From Adiantum capillus-veneris (lineage: Eukaryota > Streptophyta > Polypodiopsida > Polypodiales > Pteridaceae), in assembly GCA_014529385.2 (NCBI GenBank), contig CM043964.1, forward strand, positions 108,088,587 through 108,148,586: a stretch of 60,000 nt of DNA. Reading direction: 5' to 3'. The first letter of the stretch is position 1, and each line of letters opens with the position of its first letter. The translations under genes and the position numbers were made by a program. This document shows positions 33,339 through 45,015 of this stretch, piece by piece. A model generated the notes under the pieces. The model ran no database searches and had not been told where the DNA came from. It saw nothing but the letters and a program-made list of their open reading frames with translations.

Positions 33339-34928
33339 TGCTGTCTCGCTCTGCCCATCTAATCAGCGCCTGCTCAAGAACGGATGCATACAACCAAAGC
33401 CAATGTGTGACCAACCGTGATGGTGTGATAATTTCCGGGAATCATGGGATCTCCTGATTTGAAAATAGGCACAATTGTAGACATACTCCAAGTCTCAGGA
33501 AAGCCTTCATACATGGCTCGATCAAACATCATAGCAAGAAGCTCTGCAAGCATATATCTGGCATGGATGAAGTTCTCTGCTACCAGTAAAGAAAGTACAT
33601 GTCTCAGGGCATGTCTCTTGTGGGTCCGACAAAGGTGGTTGCCCTGATGGTGTGTAGACTCTAGAGAGATGTGGCATATTCCCCCATGTCTCTGTGGAGG
33701 TGACGACTGGTGGTGGTGAATGCTCATGGAATAGCCTCCATGCTTCGCTTGAGTCTTGACTCATAAATAGTTGATACAGATCCCGCTCTAGCTGAGATAG
33801 ATAAAGCCCTTTTCTTTCGTTGCACTAGGCAGCGAAAGATAATCAGTGATTGTCTATGCGGCGAAACATAATCCGTGACTGTCTATGTGTGGTAATACCC
33901 ATGAGCACTTTCCTCTGTAATTTGATCCTCGTCTCTCTACACTCCTCATCATACCAACTGTTCTGGGGCATGCTCCCAGATCGTCTCCGTGTAGGTTGGC
34001 TGTGGGGGTATGCCTCTGATGCTGCATCATGGAGCGTGTCTGTCAATATCTGAGTGAGTTAATCAAGTGGCCGTCCCGGCTCCTGAGTGTGTGGGGACCT
34101 CTCCTAATGGAGCTATGCTGAACTGAAACGTAAGAGTGAAAGACAAGATAGCATGATCGACTGCTACTCCAACCGGCCTAGTGTCCACCATGAAATCCTG
34201 AAAGAATGGAATGAGACCTGGCTGGGCCATAACATAATCCATTGTACTAGCACCATGTCGATGTGGAAAGCATGTAAAACCTCCAATTGTAGAAAATCTT
34301 TGTAGGCCATTCAAAATGGCCAATCCATGTGCAATGACCGTATCTATCAAGTATCTGCCATACTTAGTTATTCATCATCCTGTGATAGTCTGATAGGCTT
34401 GTCTCTGTAACGTCCAGCTCCCTAAGCATCTCCTCGGAAGTATCATAGAATACTGTCTGGTGATGGGTAGTCCTAGCATTGAAATCCCCTAGTATGATAA
34501 TGTCACCATCCTTGGAAAACTCCCATATGTCATTATCCAAAATAGTAAAGGGGGACCTGTCCTCTAGGTGATGCATATATTGACGTACTAGGAGGAAAAT
34601 AACAAATAGCAATGTAGAGGTATCTGCCTGTCTCTGCCCTTAACCTCACCCACATGTACCTAGCCTGCTCATCCCTGGGTGCTATATATATCAATAGTTA
34701 CAACTCCTCCTTGAATAAAACTGCCCCTCTCCCTGAGCCTCGTCCTCGATGCTCTGATCTAGTCTCTTGTCTACAAGCTGTCTCCCATCTTTATCCGCTC
34801 ACCTGTGGCATGGACTGCCTAGGGGCTTGATGTGTCTCAGAATAGAAAATGATCTCTCTCCTAGTGAAACTATCCTCAAAGGCAGCTACATCAAGACAGA
34901 GTGACCCATTACAATTCCAAGCTGCCAT
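33339..34928 (-). pseudogene. LINE ORF2, endonuclease and RT N-terminus
   Basis: Begins near 34928 with MAAWNCNGSLCLD, the start of an APE-type endonuclease. GDFNAR (34612-34364 frame) and STMDYVMAQPG...VDHAILSF (34350-34063 frame) are the later APE motifs, followed by the RT N-terminus PETWSMSTIVPIFKSGD...NYHTITVGHTLA (33727-33374). Frames change between these blocks, so the copy is inactive. Confidence 0.85.
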
Positions 34929-34958
34929 CTTTAGTGTGGTCCCATAGGTCTCGCACCG

Positions 34959-35665
34959 TTATGTGGAGCGTTGCTCCAATATCACCACCCTTCCATCACG
35001 GTAAAAAGCAATCTTCCCTTTTTCCCTTCCCGCTCTAATTTCCGGCATTACCTCTTGTATATGAGCAATCTGCGAGAGGGTGAGGTCATCTCCAAGAAAG
35101 ATGCCTGTCTTCTTTAGAGTTGGTCTCTTCTTCAAGAAGTCCTTCGCTTCCATGGAGGAGAAACGGAGGATGAGTCCCCTTGACTTTGAGGTTTCCCCCT
35201 TGCTCCCATTTTTCTTATTACCCACTCTCCAAGCCCTCTTATGCGTCTCCTCATTAACCCCACCATAGTCATGAGTTCTTTCACCTCTTCATCCACATTA
35301 TCTTGGTCTCTAAGGCCACATATCCTTACGTGTAAGGCCCGCACACGTCTCCTTTGCTCCTCTTCCTCAAGTGTATGTATCGTGCTTTCCTGGACTGACA
35401 TGCGCTCGTCGAGTGTCTTTATAGTGCCTAGAAGGTGGCGATTAATCTTGTTGATGTACTCACTCATTTCTTCCTTGTATTTTTGAATGGCATCCTCCAT
35501 AGGATCATCCTTGCCATTTTGTTTCCTCATGTTTGAAGAGGCCGCAAAAGGAGAGGGAGAGGAAGAGAATTGTGAAGAGAGAAAATCGGCTATCAAGTCA
35601 TGAAAAACCCAAGACATGGAATTTGCAGTTTCTGCTCTTCCTCGCGCTCTCAAGTGGGCCTTCAA
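34959..35665 (-). pseudogene. LINE ORF1 protein (coiled coil plus RNA-binding-like region)
   Basis: Frame 35665-35132 encodes a Glu/Lys/Arg-rich probable coiled coil (AIQKYKEEMSEYINKINRHL...LDERMSVQESTIHTLEEEE), then RALHVRICGLRDQDNVDEEV, which resembles the RRM-like part of L1 ORF1. A second frame (35225-34959) continues with GLILRFSSMEAKDFL and AGREKGKIAFYRDGRVVIL. A one-frame shift near 35200 separates them. The position, upstream of the endonuclease, fits an RNA chaperone of an L1-type LINE. Confidence 0.7.
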
Positions 35666-35814
35666 AAATACTAAAGGAAATCACAATAGACATGGTGTCA
35701 AGTGGGCCTTCAAAATTACTAAAGGAAATCATTTTGTTTTGGTAGTGACAATCTTCACCTTGAGAGCTACCTTCCCTCCTCTCTACGTGACACGCCATGA
35801 TATTGAGGGGATCA

Positions 35815-36148
35815 TGTAACAAACTTGGACACTCCGAGTCAAGAATCTACTGCGACACGAGAGGAATTCACTTCTAAACAGTTCACAGTTTACAATTGAT
35901 TCGACACGCCCGGCGGAGTTCCGTGCCTAGAGATATTGGCCCCAAAGATTGGCGCCCCTTTTTGTATTTCTTTTTGTATTAATCTGCAACTCAAAAGTAC
36001 AATGGAGTGGGAGGGTCTCACTCTCAGACTCTGTGTCCAGATGCTCTGAGAAGTGGGAGCCCTGCCCACACTTATAAAGGTTTTACAAGGGATGCCAAAA
36101 GCAGAGCCCCAAAAGCTGAAATCAAAAGCCTTGCAATAATAAAGCAAA

Positions 36149-36198
<50 letters not shown>

Positions 36199-36422
36199 GC
36201 CTTGCGTAGCCAAAAGCTGTCAGCTTTTTGCGTAGAAGAAGCTGCCGTACAGCTGCCGCAAAACGCGTCGTGAAATGTAGGGATCCGTACACTGCTATCA
36301 CGTCAGCATCGCCAACGCATTCTGCGGCGGAATTTCCGGAAGCCACGTCAGCACTGCAATAGCCGGGCAGGTGTGTGTGTGTGTGTGTGTACCATGGGCA
36401 GCCAAGTCACCAAGTTGTGACA
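35815..36422 (-). repeat. C 3' LTR
   Basis: 608 bp, TGTAACAAACTTGG...CAAGTTGTGACA in plus orientation. Contains GGCGCC near 35944, a (TC)n run (36152-36196) and a (GT)n run (36371-36390). Close to 47917-48541 apart from repeat lengths. Confidence 0.9.
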
Positions 36423-36594
36423 TACCTTGCCTTCGATTATGCTTGCAAAACAGACAGAGGCCATAAACTGTCTTAGCAGACACTAACTGTTAGTACCGAC
36501 GCACTAGGAACACACATCTAGCACATGTTCCAATCGAGTCACATCACACGACATCACAGGACATCACATGACAAATCACATTCAACATTCATTC

Positions 36595-37743
36595 TATAAG
36601 GTGCAACGGAAGTGAATGTTGAACTTTGCTCAAGATGAGTGCTCCGAACTGTGCTCAAGGTTTCCTTTTCACTTACGGAAGGGAGAGCCTTCCGTTCCTT
36701 TAGTGAGAGAGTGCAATGGACACAAACAAAGTGGTGAACACTGTGAATGAAGGTGCATGAGACTGAGAGATAGAGAGAGAAGAATATGACACCAGAATGT
36801 TGTCAAACCCTCCTCCGAAGGCCCCACTCTCTATGGTGAGAGCGGTCTACTATTGATTGCACAAATCTCTACAATGCTTGGACTTGCCGACGATGTCGAC
36901 GACGATGAGGACGGCGACGAGACAGGCTGAAATCTGAAAATGCTAATGGCTGAAATCTGCAAATCTTTATCTGCTGAATTCTGACTCCATGCCGGTGACG
37001 ATGTCGATGAAAATGCTATGTTTTGGGCTGTTCTTTGTTTGCTGAATTTGCTGTATCTCCTGCTGAATTTACTGCTATAAAAACGCTGAGATGCTGCTGT
37101 CCAAAAACGCTGTAGGGCTGGTTGAAAAACGCTGTTATGCTGGGTACAAAAACCAGGGATGAAAAACGCTAGTTCAAGGCCTGCAAAAACGTTGGATCTG
37201 AGGGCTGAAATCGCTGACTGTTGTGTAGGGAAAAACGCTAATGGTTCATGCTGAAATTGCCGAGTCTTCAAGGCTGAAAACACTGGGCTATGGTGTTGAA
37301 AAACACCAGGTCTATGGGGGTGGTTCTTGCTTGAGAAGGTGCTCCAGATGACCTGCTGCACTGGGTGCCTGTTGCTCTCCTTCCTCCTCCTACCAGAAAT
37401 GCTAGTGCTAGGGTTTCCTTATATATTAACTTAGTCAAATTTCCCTACCCAGTTCCCAACAAAAGTCACTTAAAAATAATGAGCGAAAAATGTCAAAAAT
37501 AGGGAAAATAGGTTCTGTGCATTAGAAAATGCTCCTGATGGATTTTGATGGTAATGTTGATGATCATGCTGTGTACAACTAGAGGATATGCATCTACTCT
37601 AAGTGCCTGCGCATGCACGGTCTGCGAACAGACTCACAAAAGTCCCATAACACTTCCTATTCTAGACTAGCTTGACTGAACTGAACCCTTGGTCATGCTG
37701 TAGCTTGTCCACGGACACATAGGGTTGGATGTGTCACGTGACA
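36595..37743 (-). repeat. A2 3' LTR
   Basis: 1,149 bp. Contains the GCTGAAAACGCT-like array (36930-37310) and ends with the palindrome TGTCACGTGACA at 37732-37743. Confidence 0.92.
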
Positions 37744-37760
37744 TCCCCTCCTTTTCAAAG

Positions 37761-38591
37761 TGAGGTACTGGTACCGAACTATATGGCGTCGAGGGAGATC
37801 GCCAACCACTTTCGGAATCTTGGAAAGGACTCATCGCCGGCCCACTCTGATGTGTGATGCGATACTTGAACTTCATAAAGGTATGCAACGCTTGCTTCTT
37901 TGGGCCGCGCCGAAAGCGACACAAAGTCTTTTGTGGCTCCTTCAATGCTTCAACTTCGTCGATAGTCATGCGTCTACCTTCTTCAAGAATCTCAGAGGAT
38001 GAAAATTCCTGAAACCACTTCCAACACAAAAACATGAACATACCCATTCCATGTAAAGTGACTGGAAAAGCTCGTCTTCTCTAAAGACTGTGCATGCAAT
38101 GTAGATGAACATAGAGGCGAAGTGCCAAACCATTCATCAAACACACGCAAACAATGGGATCGAATCTGGACTTTTTGATCTAAACCAATCAACTGGGGCA
38201 AAACACAATGGAAATGCCTATGCTTGATGCTCAATCTTTCTTGTGCTCTTTCTATGATTGTGTCGTGCCAAGGAAGAGACATGGAATGTGACTTCCTTGA
38301 ATGCATACTTTTCAACTTTTCATGAGAAATCCGTATATATCGGTGCTCATTCATGAGTGAATCGTTCTCAACGTATAATATGGCATGCCTTTGGAAAGGG
38401 ATCACATAAAGATGCTGACTAAAATACAGGAAACGATCACGAATGAAACACTCGAGCAATGCGTGCTGACTAATCATTCGTACACAATACTTCCTGAGAG
38501 GGTTCTTTGGACCTCGACTTGAGAGCCAAGATCGGTTCTGGGTGATCAAACGAATCTGCAATGAGGTTAGCTTCACTAGAAAAAGTATCAA
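37761..38591 (-). CDS. Conserved unknown ORF of A-family element (A2 copy)
   Basis: Frame 38591-37992 (199 codons) aligns with the A1 frame 9065-8451 from HALLECFIRDRFLYFSQ through RKSHSMSLPWHDT, HFHCVLPQLIGLD, IRSHCLRVFDE and VVSGIF. An overlapping frame (38047-37667) carries KWFQEFSSSEILEE, CRFRRGPKKQALHTFMKFKYR, then runs into the LTR. Upstream, the frame 38982-38470 supplies the Asp/His-rich lead-in (EDDLIIHELDDVIVHKND) and joins by a frameshift at EVLC. No known domain is recognised. See the A1 copy for the conservation argument. Confidence 0.55.
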
Positions 38592-38770
38592 CTAACCCAT
38601 CATTCTTGTGAACAATCACATCATCAAGCTCGTGAATAATGAGATCATCTTCCTTCAAATCATCATGCTTGTGAGAGCGCATCTTGATTATGCAAATCAT
38701 CATGCTCATCATTATGCTTATCATCATGCTTGTTATTATCATGCAAATCATGGAATTCTTGTGTGTCGTC

Positions 38771-39880
38771 CTATGGAGAAGACAAGACTGAGAGAGTCTC
38801 CTTCTCCTGAATCCTTTCAATCTTCGCCTGCACATTAGAAATGAGAGATGGAGAATGAACAACTTGCTCTCTACGAATGACAAGGGGAGAGTCACTTTTG
38901 GCATTGAAAATGAACGTATTTTCTGCCCAATCAATGAGAGGGTTATGCTCACGAAACCATCGAATGCCCAAAAGCATATCACATCCTGAAAGAGGAGAGA
39001 CTACAAAATTCTTGCGGAAGGACACTTGTTGAACGGTAAACAAAACATCAAGGCACTCTTGCGTGATGAGAGAGTCCATACCGAAAGAGAAGCCAGACAC
39101 CTCGAAAGGAGAAGTCTTGCGAACCTCCAAGCGGGCTCTTTCGACAAGAGAGTCACTAATAAAATCATGCATATTGCCTGGGTCAAACAATATGACAAAA
39201 CGCTGACCATTCACATGACCATAACACTTAATGAGAGACTCATTAATGAGAGGATCATGAGAGACTTGGGTCACACTCATGTTCTCATTTATTGCATTGA
39301 TAGAGGAAGTCAGTTCTGTGGGTTCTTTAGATTCATTCGATTTAAGCTTAGGCCATGTTCTTTTTATGTGACCCTTAATGTGACAATGAAAACAACGACC
39401 TTCCTTAGAATGAGTGTTTTGCTCTTCCGACGTGATGTATCCTCCTAAAATTCCTTGTTCTGCCTTTGCATCTGGAGTGAGCTTAGGTTTAGCAATTGTG
39501 TTAGCTTTACCCTTAGGTTCATTTGGAGAGTTCTTTTCTGAGAGACTATTAGAAGATTGGTTAGAAGAGTTACCGTTCTTACCATTCTTACCGTTCTTAC
39601 CGTTTTGAGGATTGTGCGAAGTCTGAGAGGTACTTGTGAAAGTCTTGTTTTCCTTAGGCTTTCCCTTGTTGTGCTTCATCTCCTGTGCGAGAGCAATCGC
39701 TACTGCCTTGTTGAGATCGATTGGGTCGAAGACTTTGACATCAAACCTGATATAGTCGTCCTGTCCGAGAATGAAAGCCTCTTTGTGCTCATCATCCGAT
39801 TTACGTAATTGGGTGCCGAGCTGCAAAACACGATTAGAGAAAACATAACTGGCATACCATTTTGCTTGAGACTGCGCCAA
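38771..39880 (-). CDS. A2 gag C-terminus with zinc knuckle and retropepsin-like protease
   Basis: 369-codon open frame. The N-terminal 100 residues are gag-like (FILGQDDYIRFDVKVFD), followed by a Lys/Asn/Gly-rich linker with NGKNGKNGK repeats. The zinc knuckle CFHCHIKGHIKRTWP has its final Cys replaced by Trp. The protease has FVILFDPGNMHDFIS, where DSG has become DPG, then GCDMLLGIRWFREHNPLIDW. In Ty3 elements this protease matures gag-pol; the altered active-site triplet and knuckle suggest loss of activity. The frame stops before any RT, and none follows before the 3' LTR. Confidence 0.8.
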   Translation of the reverse strand: MAQSQAKWYASYVFSNRVLQLGTQLRKSDDEHKEAFILGQDDYIRFDVKVFDPIDLNKAVAIALAQEMKHNKGKPKENKTFTSTSQTSHNPQNGKNGKNGKNGNSSNQSSNSLSEKNSPNEPKGKANTIAKPKLTPDAKAEQGILGGYITSEEQNTHSKEGRCFHCHIKGHIKRTWPKLKSNESKEPTELTSSINAINENMSVTQVSHDPLINESLIKCYGHVNGQRFVILFDPGNMHDFISDSLVERARLEVRKTSPFEVSGFSFGMDSLITQECLDVLFTVQQVSFRKNFVVSPLSGCDMLLGIRWFREHNPLIDWAENTFIFNAKSDSPLVIRREQVVHSPSLISNVQAKIERIQEKETLSVLSSP

Positions 39881-40178
39881 TCGTCTTTCCTAAGGGCGCA
39901 CCCCTTGGCGGCCTTGCGCTCACACCAAGGTTGCTTTTTCCCACCTCACATCGATTGGCCGGCCGCTAAGTGCACGGTCTGCTCTCGATGAGTGAAAAGA
40001 GGCACAAGGGGAGGCTGGACAAGCCCTTCTTTCTTGGGTTTCCTGTCACTCTTCAAAAACACGATTAGGAATCGACACACCCAAGAGGACTTGGGTTACA
40101 TGCGACCGCTACAAGCAAAAAAAAAATTCTTGTGGTTCTTTTGAGTGATACAGAACACTGCCAAAGCTCTGATACCAA

Positions 40179-41317
40179 TGTAAGGTGTAACGGAAGTGAA
40201 TGTTGAACTTTGCTCAAGATGAGTGCTCTGAACTGTGCTTAAGGTTTCCTTTTTACTTACGGAAGGGAGAGCCTTCCGCTCGTTTAGTGAGAGAGTGCAA
40301 TGGACACAAACAAAGTGGTGAACTCTGTGAATGAAGGTGCATGAGACTGAGAGATAGAGAGAGAAGAATACGACACCAGAATGTTGTCAAATCTCCGAAG
40401 GCGGCCCCACTCTCTATGGCGAGAGCGGTCTACTATTGATTGCGCAAATCTCTACAATGCTTGGACTTGCCGACAATGTCGACGACGAGATGGGCTGAAA
40501 TCTGAAAATGCTAATGTCTGAAATCTGCAAATCTTTATCTGCTGAATTCTGACTCTTATGTCGATGGCGATGTCGATGAAAATGCTATGTTTTGGGCTGT
40601 TCTTTGTCTGCTGAATTTGCTATAACTCCTGCCGAATTTACTGTTGTAAAAACGCTGAGATGCTGCTGTTTAAAAACGCTGTAGTGCTGGTTGAAAAACG
40701 CTGTTATCCTGGGTACAAAAACGCTGAATTGCAGGGATGAAAAATGCTGGTTTAAGGCCTGCAAAATTGCTGGATCTGAGGGCTGAAATTGCTGACTGTT
40801 GTGTAGGGAAAAACGCTAATGGTTCATGCTGAAATTGCCGAGTCTTCAAGGCTGAAAACGTTGGGCTATGGTGCTGAAAAACGCCAGGTCTATGGGGGTG
40901 GTTCTTGCTTGAGAGGGTGAGGGCGTGTTGTACTTGGTGCCTGTCGCTCTCCTTCCTTTCTTCTGCTAGATAAGCCTAGCGCTTGGTTTTCTTATATATT
41001 ACCTTAAGGCAAATTGCCCTACCCAGTTCCCAACAAAAGTCACTTAAAAATAATAAGTGAAAAATGTCAAAAATAGGGAAAATAGGTTTTGTGCGTTGGC
41101 AAATGCTCCTGATGCATTTTGATGGTAATGCTGATGATCATGCTATGTGCAACCAGAGGATATGCATCTACTCTAAGTGCCTGGGCATGCACGGTTTGCG
41201 AACAGACTCACAAAAGTGCGAGAATACTTCCTATTCTAGATTGACTTGACAGAACTGAACCCTTGGACATGCTGTAGCTTGTCCACGGACACATAGGGTT
41301 CGATGTGTCACGTGATA
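40179..41317 (-). repeat. A2 5' LTR
   Basis: 1,139 bp, starting TGTAAGGTGTAACGG next to the PBS. Similar to 36595-37743, with scattered substitutions. Confidence 0.92.
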
Positions 41318-41707
41318 CATTCGGATCTCAGACCACGACAACGTATTTAACAATTGTATCTAGATCCACTCGGGACCTCATAGATGTCCGATTGACTAAT
41401 CCTTATTGCAACCATGTCTATCGAGATCTTTCAGACCAAAATGCTGCAGTCATTTCGTCTATCAGTTCTTGCACTTAAGCAAGTCAAGAACAAATCAGTA
41501 TCATATTATCAGGAATTCCAGTTCATAAAGTCATACAGTGGACCACTGTCAGCCCACAGTATCCCTGAAACTCAAAGAGACATCAGTGACTTTAATATCA
41601 AAAATCGAGGCAATTTGTTGACAAAGGAGTGGAGCGACTCCCCTCTTGTGCATACCCGTTGCACCAGATTCCGCCCAAGCTGAGTTCGGTGTTCAATTTG
41701 GAATAGA

Positions 41708-42356
41708 CTATGCTAAACCAAATGCTTCAAGGTAAAGGTTCACAATTTGAGGAGTATTTGCCAGGTCCTCCTGCTCCATCCACTTCGTATCCAATGCGGG
41801 ATAGTTCTTGAATTTAACCAAGAACCGTCTTATCATTTTACCTTTTACCTTTCTATCTTTATGTGCCAAAATCTGTTCTGGAACGAGTATCTCCTCGTTT
41901 TCCTCTACTTCGGATTGCTCATCTGTCTCCCCATCATCGAGCACATCATCTTTAAAAGGCTTCAGGAGACTCAAATGAAAAGAATTGTGAATCTTGCAAG
42001 TATCGGGCAACTTCAGTCTAAAGGAGACATCATTTATCTTTTCGGAAATTTGGAAAGGTCCATAGTATCTCATGCTAAGCTTTGGAAAAAGCAGCTCCTT
42101 TCCCTTTTTCTTTCTCAAGCGTGCCTTCTCAAAACGTAAGATCGTTCTCCTTTAATTTCAAATCGTGACGATGTCGATCAACTGCCTTTTTGTGCCTTTC
42201 TTGAGATTTTTGCAAAGCCTCCCGGACCTTGGCAAAAGGAGTGTCTAAGTCCCGTTTGTACTCGTGGGCTTCAAAAATCTTATCTTTCGTGCTTAGGAAG
42301 GGTGGAACCTTCGTAGCACCTTTAATAATCTCAAATGGCACTGTCACGTGACACAT
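41708..42356 (-). pseudogene. C integrase C-terminus and chromodomain
   Basis: Frame 42356-42129 has VPFEIIKGATKVPPFLSTKD and [13 protein letters not shown]. Frame 42118-41708 (136 codons) has [13 protein letters not shown] (GPY/F module), [12 protein letters not shown], and a C-terminal chromodomain ([12 protein letters not shown]...[23 protein letters not shown]). In chromoviruses this domain guides integration to particular chromatin. A one-frame shift near 42120 separates the two frames; A3 separates them from the integrase core. Confidence 0.88.
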
Positions 42357-43573
42357 CCAACCCTATGTGTCCGTGGACAAGCTACAGCACGACCAGGGTT
42401 CAGTTCAGTCAAGTCAGTCTAGAATAGGAAGTGATCTGGCACCTTTGTAAGTTTGTTCGTAGGCTGTGCATGTCCAGACACTTAGATTAGATGCATATCC
42501 TCTCGTTGCACACAGCATGACCATCAGATTTCCATCAGAACCCATCAAGAGCATTTTTACAGTGCATAGACCTATTTTCCCTATTTTTGATATTTTTCAC
42601 GTATTATTTTTAAGTGGCTTTTGTTGGAAAGTAGGTAGGGTAATTTTGCTAAGTTTGTATAAATAGAAACCTAGCGCTAGCACTTTTTGGCAGAAGAGGC
42701 AGCAGGAGCACCTTGCTCAACAAACAACTTGTTAGCAAGACTTCCCACATCAGCAGGGCTAGCGTTTTTGCATCTGCAAGGACGTAGCGATTTCATCCAC
42801 AGGCAGCCTGGCTTTTTTGTGCATAGCAGATCAGCCCCGGTAGCAGCAAGACCAATCAAGAAGCCTAGCGTTTTGCATTTGTAGGACAACCGGCAGCAGC
42901 AGGACCATTTTCAGCCCTAGCGTTTTTGCATGAGCATAGCGTTTTGCAGATTCACCGCGATGGAACACCAAGAAGCATCAGCGTTTTCATATTTCAGCAG
43001 TGAGACATCGCAGTAGAACCCCCAAACCTCGCAGATCTCACCTTCCCGCAGTAGATCCTCGCCGCACGGTCAGATCCCGCGAAATTTGCAGTTTCAGCCC
43101 GGAAAACGCAGATTTCAGCATCTGCGTTTTCAGCGCGTCGTCGTCGCATCGTCTTCATCGACATCGTCACCGACATAGAGTCAGAATTCAGCAGTTAAAG
43201 ATTTGCAGATTTCAGCCATTAGCATTTTCAGATTTCAGCCCGTCTCGTCGTCGTCCTCATCGTCGTCGACTTCTTCGGCAAGTCTAAGCATTGTAGAGAT
43301 TTGTGCAATCATAAGTAGACCGCTCTCGCCATAGAGAGTGGGGCCTTCGGAGGAGGGTTTTACAACGTCTCTGGTGTCGTATTCTCTTCTCTTTCTATCG
43401 CTCAGTCTCATGCACTTCCATTCACAGTGTCCATTTACTTTGTTTGTGTCCATTGCACTCTCTCACTAAAGGAACGGAAGGCTCTCCCTTCCGTAAGAAA
43501 AAGGAACCCTTGAGCACAGTTCGGAGCACTCATCTTGAGCAAAGTTCAACATTCACTTCCGCTGCACCTTACA
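42342..43573 (+). mobile_element. Solo LTR A3 (family A, plus sense) in the C integrase
   Basis: 1,232 bp from TGTCACGTGACA to CACCTTACA. Flanks GGCAC (42337-42341) and AGCGC (43574-43578) each differ by one base from an inferred GGCGC. Removing it restores the integrase peptide STGKAPFEII found in B1 and D. Body contains AGCGTTTTCAGC-type motifs, i.e. the reverse orientation of the other A LTRs. Confidence 0.88.
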
Positions 43574-43653
43574 AGCGCCTTACCCGTTGAAGAGTGAATC
43601 GTGTTCTTGTAGGCAAATTCCACCAAAGGCAAATACTTTTCCCATTGAGTCTT

Positions 43654-44369
43654 CTAATGTGAGATGTAAGACTTCAATAAATCCAGTATGACTGAATTTG
43701 CAATTTTCGATTGCCCATCTGTCTGCGGGTGGAAAGATGACGAGAACTGCAACCGTGTGCCAATGTTCTCCCAAATAGCCTTCCAAAACAAACTCGTGAA
43801 TCTGGGGTCTTTGTCGGAGACAACTGTCTCAGGCATATCATGTAGTGTGAAGATCTGGGCCACAAACAGTCTCGCTAAGTGATCCGGCTTGACTATTTTC
43901 TTCACTGGAATGAAATGAGCTTGCTTGCTAAACCTGTCAATAACAGTCTAGATACCATCGTGCTCACTCTATGTTCTCGGGAGATCAAAATGAAATCCAT
44001 TGCAATACTTTCCCAGGGACGGGTGGGTATGGGTAAAGACTGTAACAATCCTTGTGCTTTAGGCCCGTCAAACTTGACCTTCTGGCATACCAAGCAACTG
44101 CGTACAAAATCGTCAACGTCCTTCTTGAGTCTCGTCTTGAAGAAGTATCTCTCCACACCTTTCAAGGTGGTAGCAATGCCGCGGTGACTCGTAAAAGGTG
44201 GACAGTGGCATTCGGTTAGAACCTTTTCCCTTAACGGTTGTGTAACGCACAACATGGTTTTTCTCATTAAGTAGCCATCCCGAATGGAATATCCCGCTAC
44301 TACCTCCCCATTCCGTATCCGAGTGAAAATATCTGCAAAATCTGTATCTGTGGCATACTGATCGACCAT
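43654..44369 (-). pseudogene. C integrase zinc-binding and core domains
   Basis: Frame 44369-43902 has the HHCC module (HCPPFTSHRGIATTLKGVERYF...CLVCQKVK) and PTRPWESIAMDFI, with the first core Asp. Frame 43905-43654 has PETVVSDKDPRFTSLFWKAIW (second Asp) and FHPQTDGQSK, where the usual Glu of the DDE triad region is Lys. A frameshift near 43905 removes part of the core. Confidence 0.85.
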
Positions 44370-44372
44370 ATC

Positions 44373-45015
44373 CTAGAAGCTCCTTTGATGTATTGCGGAA
44401 ATAGCCAGAACCAACGACTTCCGGGACAAAGCATCTACCACCAAATTCTTTTGTCCCTGCATATGGACAATCTGGAAGTGAGACTGTGACAAGATGTTTG
44501 CCCACCGTATCTGCTTTTTTGATAGCTGCTTCTGTGATAAGAAGCAACGTAAACTTTGGTGATCTATGAAGACCGTAAAATCGGCTCCAAGTAGGTAATG
44601 TCGCCACTGAGTAAGAGCATGGATAACCACCAAAATCTCTGTCTCATGTTGTCAATTCCGGCCTTGAGAACAATCGGCTTTTGTAGGCAATGACATGGCC
44701 TTCTTGCATTAAGACCGCACCCAGGCTACGATCACAAGCATCACAATATACTTCAAATGACTTCTGCAAGTCCGGCAAAGTCAAAACTGGTCCTGTAGTC
44801 AATTTCTCTTTCAATGTCTGAAAGGCAGTCACCTCTGTGGATCCCCACGAGAAAGGGATTCCCTTCTGTGTCAAAATATGCAAAGAGGAAGCAACCTCTG
44901 CAAACTTTCTAATGAACCACCGATAGTAAGAACATAAGTCCAAGAAGCTTCTAACTTCATGGACATTCTTCAAATCGGGCCAATCACGGATAGTTTCTAT
45001 CTTGGCCGGGTCCAT
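44373..45015 (-). pseudogene. C connection and RNase H
   Basis: Frame 45015-44644 (WPDLKNVHEVRSFLDLCSYY, LQKSFEVYCDACDRSLGAVLMQ) and frame 44633-44373 (TVFIDHQSLRCFLSQKQLSKKQIRW...VVDALSRK). Ty3-type RNase H with D and DH motifs; one frame change between blocks. Confidence 0.88.

Larger units (their letters stand above)
23545..35814 (-). mobile_element. L1-type LINE with ORF1 and ORF2, split by E2
   Basis: Minus sense: ORF1 about 35665-34959, ORF2 from ATG near 34928 through endonuclease and RT to the stop at 23758, then a 3' UTR and (TC)n tail. E2 (25704-33333) inserted in the RT domain; removing it restores the peptide DSIRAPRHVGFRRGF across the junction. Total LINE length without E2 is about 4.6 kb. 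Several frameshifts disable ORF2. Confidence 0.88.
36595..41317 (-). mobile_element. Non-autonomous LTR retrotransposon A2 (family A)
   Basis: 4,723 bp with exact TSD CATTC (36590-36594, 41318-41322), inserted in the 3' untranslated part of C; B1 near 22650 shows the empty site. LTRs 36595-37743 and 40179-41317, PBS 40166-40178 (minus TTGGTATCAGAGC), PPT 37744-37760. Encodes gag C-terminus plus protease and the conserved unknown ORF, with no RT, RNase H or integrase. LTR termini have decayed (TATAAGG start, GTGATA end). Confidence 0.93.

Noticed and set aside
35650-35735. 52-bp direct repeat at the LINE 5' end as a mobile-element target duplication
   Set aside because: The copies (CAAGTGGGCCTTCAAAA...) are tandem and internal to the LINE 5' region; no element lies between them.
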